Shown in pieces: positions 17,394 through 26,464 of a stretch of DNA of 64,000 nucleotides. The stretch spans positions 8,577,501 through 8,641,500 of the forward strand of contig NZ_CP121668.1 of assembly GCF_029714425.1 (NCBI RefSeq). The letters run 5' to 3'. Numbering within the stretch: the stretch's first letter is position 1; every line of letters begins with the position of its first letter. A program made the position numbers and the translations under genes. A model generated the notes under the pieces. The model did no database searches. It saw only the letters and a list, made by a program, of their open reading frames with translations, and was not told the DNA's origin. The stretch comes from Bradyrhizobium sp. CB2312 (GTDB taxonomy: Bacteria; Pseudomonadota; Alphaproteobacteria; Rhizobiales; Xanthobacteraceae).

Positions 17394-17884
17394 TGCTTGG
17401 CTCCCGAAAGTGCGATGCGGTCCGCCGCGGTTTCCACCGCATCGATGATCTTGCGATAGCCGGTGCAGCGGCACAGGGTTCCTGCGATGGCTTCCCTGAT
17501 CTCCTCGCGCGAGGGGCGGCAGCCCGGATGTTCGTCCAGGAATGACTTTGCCGTCAGGATCATTCCCGGGATGCAGTAGCCGCACTGAACGGCGCCGCAT
17601 TCGATGAACGCTTCCTGAAGGGGATGCAGATGCTCGGGATCGCCGATCCCCTCGATCGTGGTGATCGAGCATCCCTCAGCCTGGCCCGCAAGCAGGATGC
17701 AGGAATTGACGGCCCTTCCATCAAGCAGCACCGTGCAGACGCCGCACTCTGCTTCCAGGCAGTTCTCCTTGGTGCCCATCATGCCGATCTCGTTGCGCAG
17801 GACCTGCAGCAGCGTCCAATGGGGCTCGATAAGCAGCTGGTGGCTCTCGCCATTGACAACGATATTGAGAATTTTCCGGTTCAT
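17390..17884 (-). CDS. [2Fe-2S] subunit of the molybdenum hydroxylase
   Basis: A 164-residue small subunit carrying two [2Fe-2S] clusters. The plant-ferredoxin-type cysteines are in NCLEAECGVCTVLLDG and NSC. The second set is in CGYC and CRCTGYRK. The ATG at 17884 matches the family N-terminus (MNRKILNIVVNGE); the frame stays open to 17914. It overlaps both neighbours by 4 bp, giving the order FAD subunit, Fe-S subunit, Mo subunit. It passes electrons from molybdenum to the FAD subunit. Confidence 0.95.
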   Translation of the reverse strand: MNRKILNIVVNGESHQLLIEPHWTLLQVLRNEIGMMGTKENCLEAECGVCTVLLDGRAVNSCILLAGQAEGCSITTIEGIGDPEHLHPLQEAFIECGAVQCGYCIPGMILTAKSFLDEHPGCRPSREEIREAIAGTLCRCTGYRKIIDAVETAADRIALSGAKQ

Positions 17885-18756
17885 TGATCCTGTTCCCGAA
17901 TTCGTTGCAAACACGTCTCAAGCGCGCGCTCGACCATCACCGCGACAAGGCCACGGCGGTAGCCGGCCGAGGCGCGGACATCGGAGATCGGACTGGACGC
18001 CTCCGCAGCGAGCCTGCCTGCCTCCGCAAAATTTTCCTTGCTGGCGGACTGGCCAAGGAGATAGCTCTCCGCCTGTTCGGGACGGAATGCCTTTGGGCTT
18101 GCGGCCCCGATGGCGAGGCGCACGGAAGCGCAGCGCGAGGTGGAAGCCTCCAGCGTCAAACAAGCAGCAACACAAACCACCGATATTTCCATGGCGCGCC
18201 GGCGACCTTCCTTCAGGAAGGCGGTTGCGGATCTGGCTGGAAGCTTGGCAAACCGGATGTTCGTCACGATCTCGGCGGGCAAGAGAGCTGTCTTTCCCGG
18301 ACCGACGATGAAGTTGCGCAACGGGGAAGAGCGCTGTCCATTGGGACCTGCCATGTCGACACTGGCATCGAGCGCGAGCAGCGGCGGCACAAAATCGGCG
18401 GCAGGCGACGCATTGACGATGTTGCCGCCGATGGTCGCGATGTTTCGTACCTGATGGCCACCGACCACGCTGGCGGCCTCTTGCAGCGCCCGCAGGTTAA
18501 CCCGAAACGCAGGATGCGTTTCGATCGCGCGGTACCTCGTCAGCGCCCCAAGAGTGAACGCGCCGGCAGCCTCGGTGATTTCGTTCATGCCGGGCAGGCA
18601 CGCGACATCGATCAGATGGACCGGATCGATCTTCTTCCGATGGATCTGGATGACTGTATCGGTTCCGCCGGCAACATAGCGTGCGGTGGGCGCAAACCGT
18701 TGAGCAAAGTCGATAGCTTCGGTGACGCTGGCTGGACGATGCAGATCAAAGCTCAT
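17881..18756 (-). CDS. FAD-binding subunit of the molybdenum hydroxylase
   Basis: A 291-residue medium subunit of the xanthine dehydrogenase / CoxM type. The FAD motifs are ARYVAGGTDTVIQIHRKKI near residue 28 and TIGGNIVNASPAADFVPPLLAL near residue 108. The C-terminal CO_deh_flav_C-like domain is present. It overlaps the Fe-S subunit gene by 4 bp and follows the LLM oxidoreductase gene by only 6 bp, so LLM enzyme and hydroxylase are almost certainly cotranscribed. Confidence 0.93.
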   Translation of the reverse strand: MSFDLHRPASVTEAIDFAQRFAPTARYVAGGTDTVIQIHRKKIDPVHLIDVACLPGMNEITEAAGAFTLGALTRYRAIETHPAFRVNLRALQEAASVVGGHQVRNIATIGGNIVNASPAADFVPPLLALDASVDMAGPNGQRSSPLRNFIVGPGKTALLPAEIVTNIRFAKLPARSATAFLKEGRRRAMEISVVCVAACLTLEASTSRCASVRLAIGAASPKAFRPEQAESYLLGQSASKENFAEAGRLAAEASSPISDVRASAGYRRGLVAVMVERALETCLQRIREQDQ

Positions 18757-18762
18757 GACTTG

Positions 18763-19797
18763 CTACCTTCCCTTCGCCTGGGCAACAGCAGGCCACACTT
18801 GGGAGCCCATCATCGCGATCGTCTCCTCGATCGTACCTCCTTCAGGCGCAAAGGGCATGATGATGATCCCGTCGACGCCGGCCTGGCGCAGCTCGATCAC
18901 ACGCGCGGTCACCTCCTCGACATTGCCGGCCAGAGTGAAGGCATTGATATGGCGATCGGTCACATATGGCAGCAGAGGAAGATAAGGCGTCACGCCAGCG
19001 GCGTAATGGGCGCCCTGAACCGAGGCGAGTATATCCTCCGGCAAGGTCAGCCCCTGCTCTTCGGCCGTTTCGAATTTGAGACGCCCTGCACCGAGCAATC
19101 TTGCAACCGTCGGCCGCAGCGCGTCGCGGGCGGCCTGACCGTCTGGGGCAACACAGGCGTTGAGCCGGACGATAAGCCTGACGGACTTGGGATCGCGACC
19201 TGCCTTCTTCGCTCCATCATCCAGTCTCGCACGGAACGCCTTGACTTCCGGAGCATTGCCGCCTGCTTCCATGAACGCAGCGTCGGCGCAAGCGCCTGCC
19301 GTCCGTTGGCCGAGCGGACCGTTGCTGGCCACATAGATTGGGATATCAGCGCGAACAGGAGTGAAGTTCAGCTTGCCCTCCTTGAACTGAATGACCTCTC
19401 CGTCGTAGGTGACGGTCTCGCCACGCAGGAGCATCCGGATCACCTCGATCGCTTCGCTGATAGCGCGCGCCGGCTTCTTCCGATCGATGCCAAGCTCAGC
19501 GAAGCCGGAAATACCGGCGCCGAGGCCGAGAATTGCGCGCTTGTTGGAAATCTCGTCGAGTGTCGCAATCGCCATGGCTGTCAGTGCAGGATGTCTGGCG
19601 TAGGGATCTGTCACGCAAGGTCCGAGCCTGACCCGAGACGTATTTTGCGCGAAATATCCCAGACACGAATAGACCTCCCGATAGAACCGTTCATCGGCAA
19701 GCCAGACCGTGTCGTATCCGCTCGCTTCGGCGAGCTTGACGCGATCAAGCATCTTGACCATGGGCGCGTTGCCGAGAATCAGCAGGTCGAGGGTCAT
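18763..19797 (-). CDS. LLM class (F420/flavin-dependent) oxidoreductase
   Basis: A 344-residue TIM-barrel oxidoreductase of the luciferase-like monooxygenase / methylene-H4MPT reductase (Mer) type. Landmarks are VKLAEASGYDTVWLADERFYREVY, RVRLGPCVTDPYARHPALTA and AILGLGAGISGFAELGI. This superfamily includes both FMNH2-dependent monooxygenases and F420-dependent reductases. The F420 synthesis and reductase genes in the same locus favour F420. The ATG at 19797 has AGGA upstream and looks better than the ATG at 19821, which has no Shine-Dalgarno. Substrate unknown; position suggests it acts before or after the molybdenum hydroxylase. Confidence 0.92.
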   Translation of the reverse strand: MTLDLLILGNAPMVKMLDRVKLAEASGYDTVWLADERFYREVYSCLGYFAQNTSRVRLGPCVTDPYARHPALTAMAIATLDEISNKRAILGLGAGISGFAELGIDRKKPARAISEAIEVIRMLLRGETVTYDGEVIQFKEGKLNFTPVRADIPIYVASNGPLGQRTAGACADAAFMEAGGNAPEVKAFRARLDDGAKKAGRDPKSVRLIVRLNACVAPDGQAARDALRPTVARLLGAGRLKFETAEEQGLTLPEDILASVQGAHYAAGVTPYLPLLPYVTDRHINAFTLAGNVEEVTARVIELRQAGVDGIIIMPFAPEGGTIEETIAMMGSQVWPAVAQAKGR

Positions 19798-19859
19798 CTT
19801 GTCGGTATCCTGTTTGCGCATACGTCTTGGATCAGGCAGAGCTCAACGCGAAGGAGGGA

Positions 19860-20180
19860 TCATTCTATCTCGTCGCTGACGAAATAGATGTTCTTCGAGC
19901 GATCGAGATACTTGCCATAAAGCTCTTCTCGCAGTGCAACACCAGCCGGTGAGGCAAGGTCCTTGTCGTGTTGCTCCAGGCTCTTGACTTCGATCCTTTC
20001 GATATATTGCCACGTTGAGTTTTCGGCGCCCTGGATGGGGCGGCGAATGCGATGAACCTTATAGCTCACGTAATTGTCGAGGCTACGCACGAGAACGTAG
20101 TCGCGCTCGCGCACCCAAGCCTCATATTCCGCCGGGTCGACCCCTTCCTTGAGCGTGCTGATCAGGAAACGGACTGGCAT
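19860..20180 (-). CDS. RedY/HapK-like small protein
   Basis: A 106-residue protein resembling the RedY/HapK group (dimeric alpha-beta barrel proteins first named from prodiginine gene clusters). The segment LKEGVDPAEYEAWVRERDY is the most telling, followed by YVSYKVHRIRRPI and the acidic C-terminus. It overlaps the hydantoinase gene by 19 bp. Stress-responsive or cyclase-like dimeric barrel proteins are alternatives. Function in the locus unknown. Confidence 0.65.
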   Translation of the reverse strand: MPVRFLISTLKEGVDPAEYEAWVRERDYVLVRSLDNYVSYKVHRIRRPIQGAENSTWQYIERIEVKSLEQHDKDLASPAGVALREELYGKYLDRSKNIYFVSDEIE

Positions 20181-21745
20181 GTGACTTTCTCCTTGGCTGT
20201 TTGCCCCATTCGGGTTGATCGAATATTGCCGACCACTTTGACACGCACGCGCATGGCATTTCCGGGCAGATAGGCGATCGGCGTATCCTCCGCCTCGACC
20301 AGCGCGAGCGATTCTGAGTCCGCGCCGGCCTCCACTGCCCGGGATTCGGCAAGCTTGCGTGCTGAAGCAACCGCCTCGTCTCGCGTCAGTCCCTGAAACA
20401 CCTGGTCGACTTCACCACTGACCTGGGCAATGGCTGCGCCAACCGCATTCGCGCAACCACCGTGCTGAACCCGGACGACACGCCCGACGCCCTGCAATTC
20501 TTCCGGAACAAGAAACGCGCCGCCACCGACCGCAATCAGCGTGATGTCTGAAGCGTTTGTCTTCATCCGGTCGACGTTCTCTTCCAGCATCTCCTTGCAG
20601 CGGCGCAGAATCCTTTTCACGTCATCGGCAGCGATGTGTGCCACACGCTTGCGATCGCCGAGATCGATCAGTCCCGCGGCAACGCCGATGTCCGTCGCCG
20701 TCACGCGATTGCCGCCAAACACCAGCGCTTCCGTGGACAGGCGATACCCAACGCTAAGCGGCCCGATGGTTGCCGCTTCAAGGTCGATATGGCTGCCGCC
20801 ACCTAGTCCGATCGAAACGAGATCCGGCATACGGAACAGGGTCCTGACGCCTCCAATATGAACAACCGCGTTGGCTTCACGGGGAAAGCCATTTCTCAAG
20901 TAGCCAAAGTCCGCCGTCGTGCCGCCGACGTCGACCACCACCGCATCTTTGAGCCCCGAAAGATAGGCCGCACCACGCATTGAGTTGGTCGCACCGGAGG
21001 CAAAGCTGAACACCGGGTAGGTAGCGGCACGCGAGGCCTCCGCGACCGTGCCGTCGTTTTGCGTGACAAAAAGCGGCGCGTTCAGCCCGACTTTTGACTT
21101 GGCATGCTCAAAAGCCGTGATGGTCTCCCGCGCAAGCGCAATGAGAGAAGCATTGAGAATGGCCGCGTTCTCACGTTCGAGCAATCCTATCCCGCCGAGC
21201 AAATGTGCGCAGGTCACCGACACATCGGGGATTTCTTCGCGCAGGATGGCGGCGACCGCTTCTTCATCGGACGGATCAAGCGGAGAGAACAGTGCGTTGA
21301 CCACGACGTATTTGAGGCCGAGATTGCGTATTTCGCGCGCAATTCTTCTGGCTGCGGTAGTATCCAGAGGGGCGAACCTGCGCCCGTCGTAATCGTGGCC
21401 GCCTTCAATTTGAAAGACCCCGCCATTGGCGAGCTCAGCGAGGCCAGCCGGCCAATCGGTGAAGGGCGGCAAGGAGCTCGTGGCGGGGAGCGCGACCCGG
21501 ATCACCGCCACTTTCGTCAGATGACGGCGCTGAACGACCGCATTGATGAAGTGGGTCGTGCCGATCATCAGCGCGTCGAGACCACTGTCATGCTCGGCGC
21601 TCAGATCGAGTGCCTCGATGGCCGCAGCCACACCACTGGTGACGTCGGCCGTGGTCGCGACCTTCACGCCCTGCACGACCTTTCCGCCGTCGATCAGCAC
21701 GGCATCCGTATTGGTGCCACCTACGTCAATCCCAATGCGTCTCAT
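20162..21745 (-). CDS. Hydantoinase/oxoprolinase family protein
   Basis: A 527-residue protein of the HyuA / Hydantoinase_A family, ATP-dependent ring-opening or carboxylating enzymes. The N-terminus MRRIGIDVGGTNTDAVLIDG is the ASKHA phosphate-binding motif. MIGTTHFINAVVQRR, a second ATPase motif VVVDVGGTTADFGYL and LVSIGLGGGSHID follow. It overlaps the DUF917 gene by 4 bp. HyuA/DUF917 pairs are known to act together on hydantoin-like or thiohydantoin-like rings. ATP-driven opening of a cyclic amide or imide is therefore the likeliest role. Confidence 0.93.
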   Translation of the reverse strand: MRRIGIDVGGTNTDAVLIDGGKVVQGVKVATTADVTSGVAAAIEALDLSAEHDSGLDALMIGTTHFINAVVQRRHLTKVAVIRVALPATSSLPPFTDWPAGLAELANGGVFQIEGGHDYDGRRFAPLDTTAARRIAREIRNLGLKYVVVNALFSPLDPSDEEAVAAILREEIPDVSVTCAHLLGGIGLLERENAAILNASLIALARETITAFEHAKSKVGLNAPLFVTQNDGTVAEASRAATYPVFSFASGATNSMRGAAYLSGLKDAVVVDVGGTTADFGYLRNGFPREANAVVHIGGVRTLFRMPDLVSIGLGGGSHIDLEAATIGPLSVGYRLSTEALVFGGNRVTATDIGVAAGLIDLGDRKRVAHIAADDVKRILRRCKEMLEENVDRMKTNASDITLIAVGGGAFLVPEELQGVGRVVRVQHGGCANAVGAAIAQVSGEVDQVFQGLTRDEAVASARKLAESRAVEAGADSESLALVEAEDTPIAYLPGNAMRVRVKVVGNIRSTRMGQTAKEKVTCQSVS

Positions 21746-22818
21746 GAGCAGAATACCGACTTGAAATCGATGTCATAACCAAAGGCGCGGGGGCCGACAT
21801 GGTCGAGTCCGCGCGGCGAGAGGAAGACCGGAGCCGCCGGCAGCGCGATCACCGTCGTCCGCTGCCCGTAGCGAATGGTTTCCGTTCCGATCGCCTCGCC
21901 GGATTCGCTGTCGAGAACGCAAATAAGGTCCGGCGTCGAGACGAGCGCCTGCCCATCACGCCACACGACGATCCACTCATTCTGGAAGTCGATCCGGATC
22001 TGGCTGCCGTGGTCATCGCCAAGCCCCTCCACGACCGTGCGGCCGCGCAGGAAGCCCTCCGTTGTCCGCCGCTCGACTTCAACGATCTTGCCGGAGAACA
22101 GGAACTTGCCGGATTCCGCCTTCAGAATGGCCGCAATCGGGTCGGCGTGTTCCCGGTTGGCCTCAGCAACCGCCCGTCCGAGATTAATGGCCTTGGATGT
22201 GGTATGGGGAATGGCCCACTTTTTCACCTCAGCACCGGTGCGCGGCGCCTTGCAGGTCGCAACGATGGACCCGAACTCAGTGCAAAGCTTTCGGCTCACG
22301 CGCTCCATCCATTTCCAGGACGAGGTTTTGCCAACGATGGCCTCATTACCGCGCGGGTCTACTGAGGTCAGCGGATAAGGAGCGAGATTGCCCACTGCAA
22401 AGCTTGTCATTTGCGCTTCGGGATAGGCCCGGCCCATCGCATCGGCGTCGACAACTGGAATTTTCAGGTGAACGGCAGCAAGCAAGGACTGCATGCCGTT
22501 GCCGCCGCCGATCTCGACCGCCATCACCGCCCTGAACTTGCGGCCAAGATGCTCCTCCATAGCCGAAACGGCGCGAGCGATCAGCCTGCTGTCAACCAGA
22601 CGTTCCTGGAAGACAAGCGGCGCGCCCATGATGGAGACAACCGCGATCGCATCATCATCGTCCAGCTCATCAGGATCGATCAGATCGACGCGAACGCCCG
22701 CATCGTAGAAACGTCGCAAATTCAAGAGCGCGTGATACGGACTCCCGCCCCCGCCTGTTCCGAGAATCCAGGCACCGACCGAGAGCGCCTCGATATCCTC
22801 TGGACTCAATTGCCTCAT
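21742..22818 (-). CDS. DUF917 family protein (hydantoinase partner)
   Basis: A 358-residue DUF917 protein, the usual partner of short hydantoinase/oxoprolinase subunits. Recognisable stretches are GAWILGTGGGGSPYHALL, VDLIDPDELDDDD, VAVEIGGGNGMQSLLAA and PVVDADAMGRAYPEAQM. One family branch includes S-methyl-thiohydantoin desulfurase. It is the first enzyme gene after IclR, with 43 bp between them, and is coupled to the hydantoinase gene. Confidence 0.92.
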   Translation of the reverse strand: MRQLSPEDIEALSVGAWILGTGGGGSPYHALLNLRRFYDAGVRVDLIDPDELDDDDAIAVVSIMGAPLVFQERLVDSRLIARAVSAMEEHLGRKFRAVMAVEIGGGNGMQSLLAAVHLKIPVVDADAMGRAYPEAQMTSFAVGNLAPYPLTSVDPRGNEAIVGKTSSWKWMERVSRKLCTEFGSIVATCKAPRTGAEVKKWAIPHTTSKAINLGRAVAEANREHADPIAAILKAESGKFLFSGKIVEVERRTTEGFLRGRTVVEGLGDDHGSQIRIDFQNEWIVVWRDGQALVSTPDLICVLDSESGEAIGTETIRYGQRTTVIALPAAPVFLSPRGLDHVGPRAFGYDIDFKSVFCS

Positions 22819-22861
22819 CTATATCCTCCAAGCCGCATCGATTGCGGCGATAAAAAACCGA

Positions 22862-23662
22862 TCAAGCAGCAACCGGGCCGCCGCCTCTGCCAAGCGCGCG
22901 CTGCGCCCGCTGCAGCAGAAACTGATCGCCGAAGCGGTGCGCTATGCGCTGAGCGGCAGTTGTAAGCAGCGTGATCGCGCGATTCCTCTCCTCATCGCTC
23001 ATGTGCGAGGCTGGATACGAAATACAGAACCCCACGGTCTCGCGGATTTCTGGATCGGAGACGCTCACTGAGATTGAGCCGACCCCGGGGATCGCCTCAT
23101 CGAGGGCCTCGGCCCAGCCGAACCGGCGCGGCTGATCCAGCGCCGCCACCAGCTCGTCGACATTTTGAGGCGCGCGCGGCGAAGGCGGAGTGACACCTTC
23201 AACATGAAGCGAGCGCACCACGCCATCCGGAAAGCGCGAGAGCAGACTGCGCCCAATCGCAGTCGCAAAGGCAGGAGCACGCTGACCCAGCGGCGTGAAG
23301 ACACGCAAGGCGTGGGAGCCCTGATGCATCCGGATGACCAGAACATCCGCACCATCAAGGATCGAGACATAACCGGTGTGCCCGGTCTCTCGAGTGATCT
23401 CCTTTACGGCCTCATCGACGGCGTCAATCAGGGAAGAGTTCAGCTTGTAGAGGCGCGAAATCTCGAAAAGCAGATTTCCGACCTTATAGCGCGGCGGATT
23501 CTCCGAGCGCGACAGCAGCCCCTCAAGCAGCATCGTCTTCAGCAACCGAGATGCTGAACTTTTAGGCATATTCAACAGTTGCGAGACATCTGTCACCGAG
23601 ACCTCAAGCCTGCCTGGCCCGAAAAGTCTAAGGATTTGCGCTGCGTTTTCTATTGAGCCCAC
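22862..23662 (-). CDS. IclR family transcriptional regulator
   Basis: A 266-residue IclR regulator. The N-terminal winged helix is VGSIENAAQILRLFG with VTDVSQLLNMPKSSASRLLKTM. The ligand domain carries RETGHTGYVSILDGADV and AFATAIGRSLLSR. A frame upstream to 23755 exists, but the GTG at 23662 has AGGTGA 6-8 nt upstream and matches the family N-terminus. It is divergent from the ABC importer, with an inverted repeat between them, so it probably controls both the importer and the minus-strand catabolic operon in response to the imported compound. Confidence 0.92.
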   Translation of the reverse strand: MGSIENAAQILRLFGPGRLEVSVTDVSQLLNMPKSSASRLLKTMLLEGLLSRSENPPRYKVGNLLFEISRLYKLNSSLIDAVDEAVKEITRETGHTGYVSILDGADVLVIRMHQGSHALRVFTPLGQRAPAFATAIGRSLLSRFPDGVVRSLHVEGVTPPSPRAPQNVDELVAALDQPRRFGWAEALDEAIPGVGSISVSVSDPEIRETVGFCISYPASHMSDEERNRAITLLTTAAQRIAHRFGDQFLLQRAQRALGRGGGPVAA

Positions 23663-23675
23663 TTTTTCATCACCT

Positions 23676-23694
23676 AGTTTCGTATGTTGAAACT
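23676..23694. promoter_or_regulatory. Candidate IclR operator
   Basis: AGTTTC-N7-GAAACT is a perfect 6-bp inverted repeat. It lies 14 bp upstream of the IclR GTG and 4 bp upstream of the -35 box of the divergent importer promoter. That position fits repression of iclR and control of the importer; binding by this IclR is inferred. Confidence 0.55.
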
Positions 23695-23697
23695 GAG

Positions 23698-23725
23698 TTG
23701 ACAATAACAGAACGATGACAATAAT
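23698..23725 (+). promoter_or_regulatory. Sigma70-type promoter of the ABC importer
   Basis: A perfect -35 TTGACA (23698-23703) is followed after 16 bp by AATAAT (23720-23725), a 5/6 match to the -10 box. It lies about 60 bp before the binding-protein ATG and next to the candidate IclR operator. Confidence 0.6.
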
Positions 23726-23786
23726 GCAAGCCATCGCGCACCGGATGACCGGCAAATCTTTCGCGCAGAGTCAGGAGGGGAATGAG

Positions 23787-25412
23787 ATGACCAGCGACAC
23801 GCGCCGTCGGGACTTTTTGAAGTTTGCCGCAACCAGCGTCGCGGCCCTCACATTCACCGGCACAGCTCGTTTGGCTGCCGCACAGGAAAAGCGAACGCTG
23901 ACAGTCGCCTGGGATGCCGACATCGACACGCTCGATCCGGCCTCCTTCAAGACGTCGGCCGGCTACACGGTGCAGGCCAACGTTTACGACAGCCCGCTGA
24001 TGTGGAAGGTGCAGCCGGTCGAGGGGAAGCCGGGGGTGTCGCAAGCAAAGCCTGGCGAGATCGAGAGCGGCATCGCCCAGTCCTGGTCCTTCGAAAATGG
24101 CAACGCCACGCTGGTGCTGAACATCCGCAAAGGCTTGAAATTACCGAGCGGCCGCGATGTCAACGCCACGACCGTGAAGTATCTCCTCGACCGCGGGCTG
24201 CAGTCACCGGGTTATATGCGCCTCCTGTTTCCGCGCCTTCTTGGGATAACCAAGCCCGAGCAGTTCAAGGTGCGCGACGACTTCACGATCGAGATCAACA
24301 TGCCCTCGCCCAGCCCGATGGCGCTGGACATGATGGCGCTTATGAATAACGCGCTGCTTGATCCGGAAGAGGTCAAGGCGAATGCGACCGCGGACGATCC
24401 CTGGGCCGCCAACTGGTTGAAGCGAAGCACAGCCGGCCTCGGGCCGTATCAGCTAGTCAAGAACCAGCCGGGCGTCGAGGTCGTCCTGGAAGCGCAGGCC
24501 GATCACTGGCGTGGTCGTCCCTATTTCGATCGGATCGTCCTCAAATATGTACCGAACGAAGCCGACCGCTTGCTGCTGCTCAAGCGCAAGGCCATCGACA
24601 TGGTGGTTGGCAGATCAACGCTGTCTCCGCGCAATGTGAAGAGTCTCGAGGCGGAGCCAGGTTTGAAGACCGTCTCCGTGCCGGACACCCTGTGTCACTG
24701 GCTTTGCATGAACACGCAGAAGGCGCCGCTTAACAATGTCAAAGTGAGGCAGGCCATCAACTACGCGATCCCGGTCCAGGCCATCATCCCGAGCGTGCTG
24801 TATGGTTTTGGCACCGAGATGAAGAGCCCTGTGCCTAGTTTGACGCCCGGTTACGACAACACGATCAGTCCCTACAAGTACGACATCGCAAAGGCCAAGG
24901 AGTTGATGCGCGAGGCGGGCTTCGGCAAGGAGCCGGTTCCGATCGACCTTGCGGTACGCGCTGGATGGCAGCCGCACGAGCAGGCCTCGGTCTGGCTCCA
25001 GACCGAGCTGGAGAAGATCGGCTTCAAGGTGAGCATCGTCAAGGAAACCGAAGCCACCTTCCGCCAGATCGCAACCAAAGGCGATCACCAGCTTTCGATC
25101 GAGTCTTGGCAGTCCTGGATCAACGATCCCTTCTATCACCTGTTCTTCAACTTCCACAGCACAGCGAAAGGCACGAACACCTCATTCTATTCCAATCCGG
25201 AAGTCGACAAGCTGATCGATGAGAACATGCATGAAACCGACACCAGCAAGCGTCTGGCGGCGGCAAAACGCCTGCAGGAGATCATCATCGGCGACGCCGT
25301 CTGGGGGCACCTCTGGTACGAGAACTGGACCCGCGTCATGCGATCCGACCTCGTTGGCATTGAGAAGCGTTGGGATAGTTATGAGCGCTTTTTCAGCATG
25401 AAGCTCGCCTGA
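23787..25412 (+). CDS. ABC importer substrate-binding protein (SBP family 5, Tat signal)
   Basis: A 541-residue family 5 extracellular binding protein (peptide/nickel/opine type). The N-terminus carries a twin-arginine signal (TRRRDFLKFAATS) with a cleavage-like ARLAAAQ, so export folded through Tat to the periplasm is expected. The mature part has TVAWDADIDTLDPASFKT and GLGPYQLVKNQPG, typical of the family. The ATG at 23787 has AGGAGGGG upstream; the frame opens earlier at 23715. First gene of a five-gene importer operon, divergent from IclR. The ligand is probably the substrate of the adjacent catabolic genes rather than a peptide. Confidence 0.93.
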   Translation: MTSDTRRRDFLKFAATSVAALTFTGTARLAAAQEKRTLTVAWDADIDTLDPASFKTSAGYTVQANVYDSPLMWKVQPVEGKPGVSQAKPGEIESGIAQSWSFENGNATLVLNIRKGLKLPSGRDVNATTVKYLLDRGLQSPGYMRLLFPRLLGITKPEQFKVRDDFTIEINMPSPSPMALDMMALMNNALLDPEEVKANATADDPWAANWLKRSTAGLGPYQLVKNQPGVEVVLEAQADHWRGRPYFDRIVLKYVPNEADRLLLLKRKAIDMVVGRSTLSPRNVKSLEAEPGLKTVSVPDTLCHWLCMNTQKAPLNNVKVRQAINYAIPVQAIIPSVLYGFGTEMKSPVPSLTPGYDNTISPYKYDIAKAKELMREAGFGKEPVPIDLAVRAGWQPHEQASVWLQTELEKIGFKVSIVKETEATFRQIATKGDHQLSIESWQSWINDPFYHLFFNFHSTAKGTNTSFYSNPEVDKLIDENMHETDTSKRLAAAKRLQEIIIGDAVWGHLWYENWTRVMRSDLVGIEKRWDSYERFFSMKLA

Positions 25413-25447
25413 GCACGTCGTCTTCGTACAAACGAGAGAGCGCTCCA

Positions 25448-26464
25448 ATGGGTTTCTTCAATTATGTCATGCGACGGTTTGCGCTGGCTCTGCCGACCTT
25501 GTTCGGGGTCAGCGTGATCTGCTTTACCCTCACCTACCTGCTTCCGGGCAATCCGGCCATGGTCAAGGCGGGCCCGTTTGCCACGCCCGAACATCTCGCT
25601 GAAATGGAGCACCAAATGGGCCTGGATCGCCCGTTCCCGGAGCAATACTACCGCTACGTCGCCGGCATCTTTCAAGGCGATCTTGGCGAGAGTGCCTCGA
25701 CGGGACGGCCGGTGTCTCAGGACTTTCTGCAGCGCCTGCCCGCCACTCTCGAGCTCAATCTGGCGAGCCTTCTCATCGCGATTGTGATCGGACTGCCTCT
25801 TGGGGTCTTGTCAGCGGTGCATCGCGACACATTGATCGACCATATCGGACGAGTGGTCGGCATCATGGGTGTCGCCATGCCGAGCTTTCTGACCGGACTC
25901 GTGTTCGTTTACGTCTTCTTTTACATGTTCAACTTGGCCCCCTCACCGCTTGGACGCTTGGGATCGGGCATAGAACCTCCGGCACACATAACCGGACTTT
26001 ATGTGATCGACTCCCTGCTTACCGGAAACTGGATCACCTTACGATCAAGTCTGCATCAGCTCATGCTGCCTGCAGCGACCCTCGGGCTCAGCGCGATCGC
26101 GCCAGTCGCACGCATGGTGCGGTCCACCATGCTTGAGATCCTCGAGTCCGACTACATCAAGGCGGCCTGGGCGGCCGGATTGCCGCGAAGAACGGTGATC
26201 TATCGGGATGCGCTGCGAAATGCGCTGATACCTGTGATCACGATTTCCGGAATCGTTTTTGGATTCTTGATGGCCGGAAATGCGGTGGTCGAAAGCGTGT
26301 TCTCATGGCCTGGTATTGGAAATTACGCGGTGACTGCATTGCTTACGAAGGACTCGGCTCCGATCCAGTCTTTCATCCTCTTCGTCGCAGTGACGTGTGT
26401 CATGGTCAATTTGGCGGTCGATATTGCGTACGGCCTCGTTGATCCCCGGATTAGGTTCAGCTGA
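25448..26464 (+). CDS. ABC importer permease (DppB-like)
   Basis: A 338-residue inner-membrane permease of the DppB/OppB type. The N-terminal helix RRFALALPTLFGVSVICFTLTYLLPGNPA is followed by a loop and five further helices. The ATP-binding-protein contact loop (EAA) is at DYIKAAWAAGLPRRTVIYRDALRNAL. It ends in DIAYGLVDPRIRFS, the usual family C-terminus. Its stop overlaps the start of the next permease gene. Confidence 0.93.
   Translation: MGFFNYVMRRFALALPTLFGVSVICFTLTYLLPGNPAMVKAGPFATPEHLAEMEHQMGLDRPFPEQYYRYVAGIFQGDLGESASTGRPVSQDFLQRLPATLELNLASLLIAIVIGLPLGVLSAVHRDTLIDHIGRVVGIMGVAMPSFLTGLVFVYVFFYMFNLAPSPLGRLGSGIEPPAHITGLYVIDSLLTGNWITLRSSLHQLMLPAATLGLSAIAPVARMVRSTMLEILESDYIKAAWAAGLPRRTVIYRDALRNALIPVITISGIVFGFLMAGNAVVESVFSWPGIGNYAVTALLTKDSAPIQSFILFVAVTCVMVNLAVDIAYGLVDPRIRFS

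Noticed and set aside
17884..19887. A 667-codon plus-strand open frame opposite the FAD subunit and LLM genes
   Set aside because: Its translation has no family resemblance, while the opposite strand encodes well-conserved enzymes. It is a high-GC antisense shadow.
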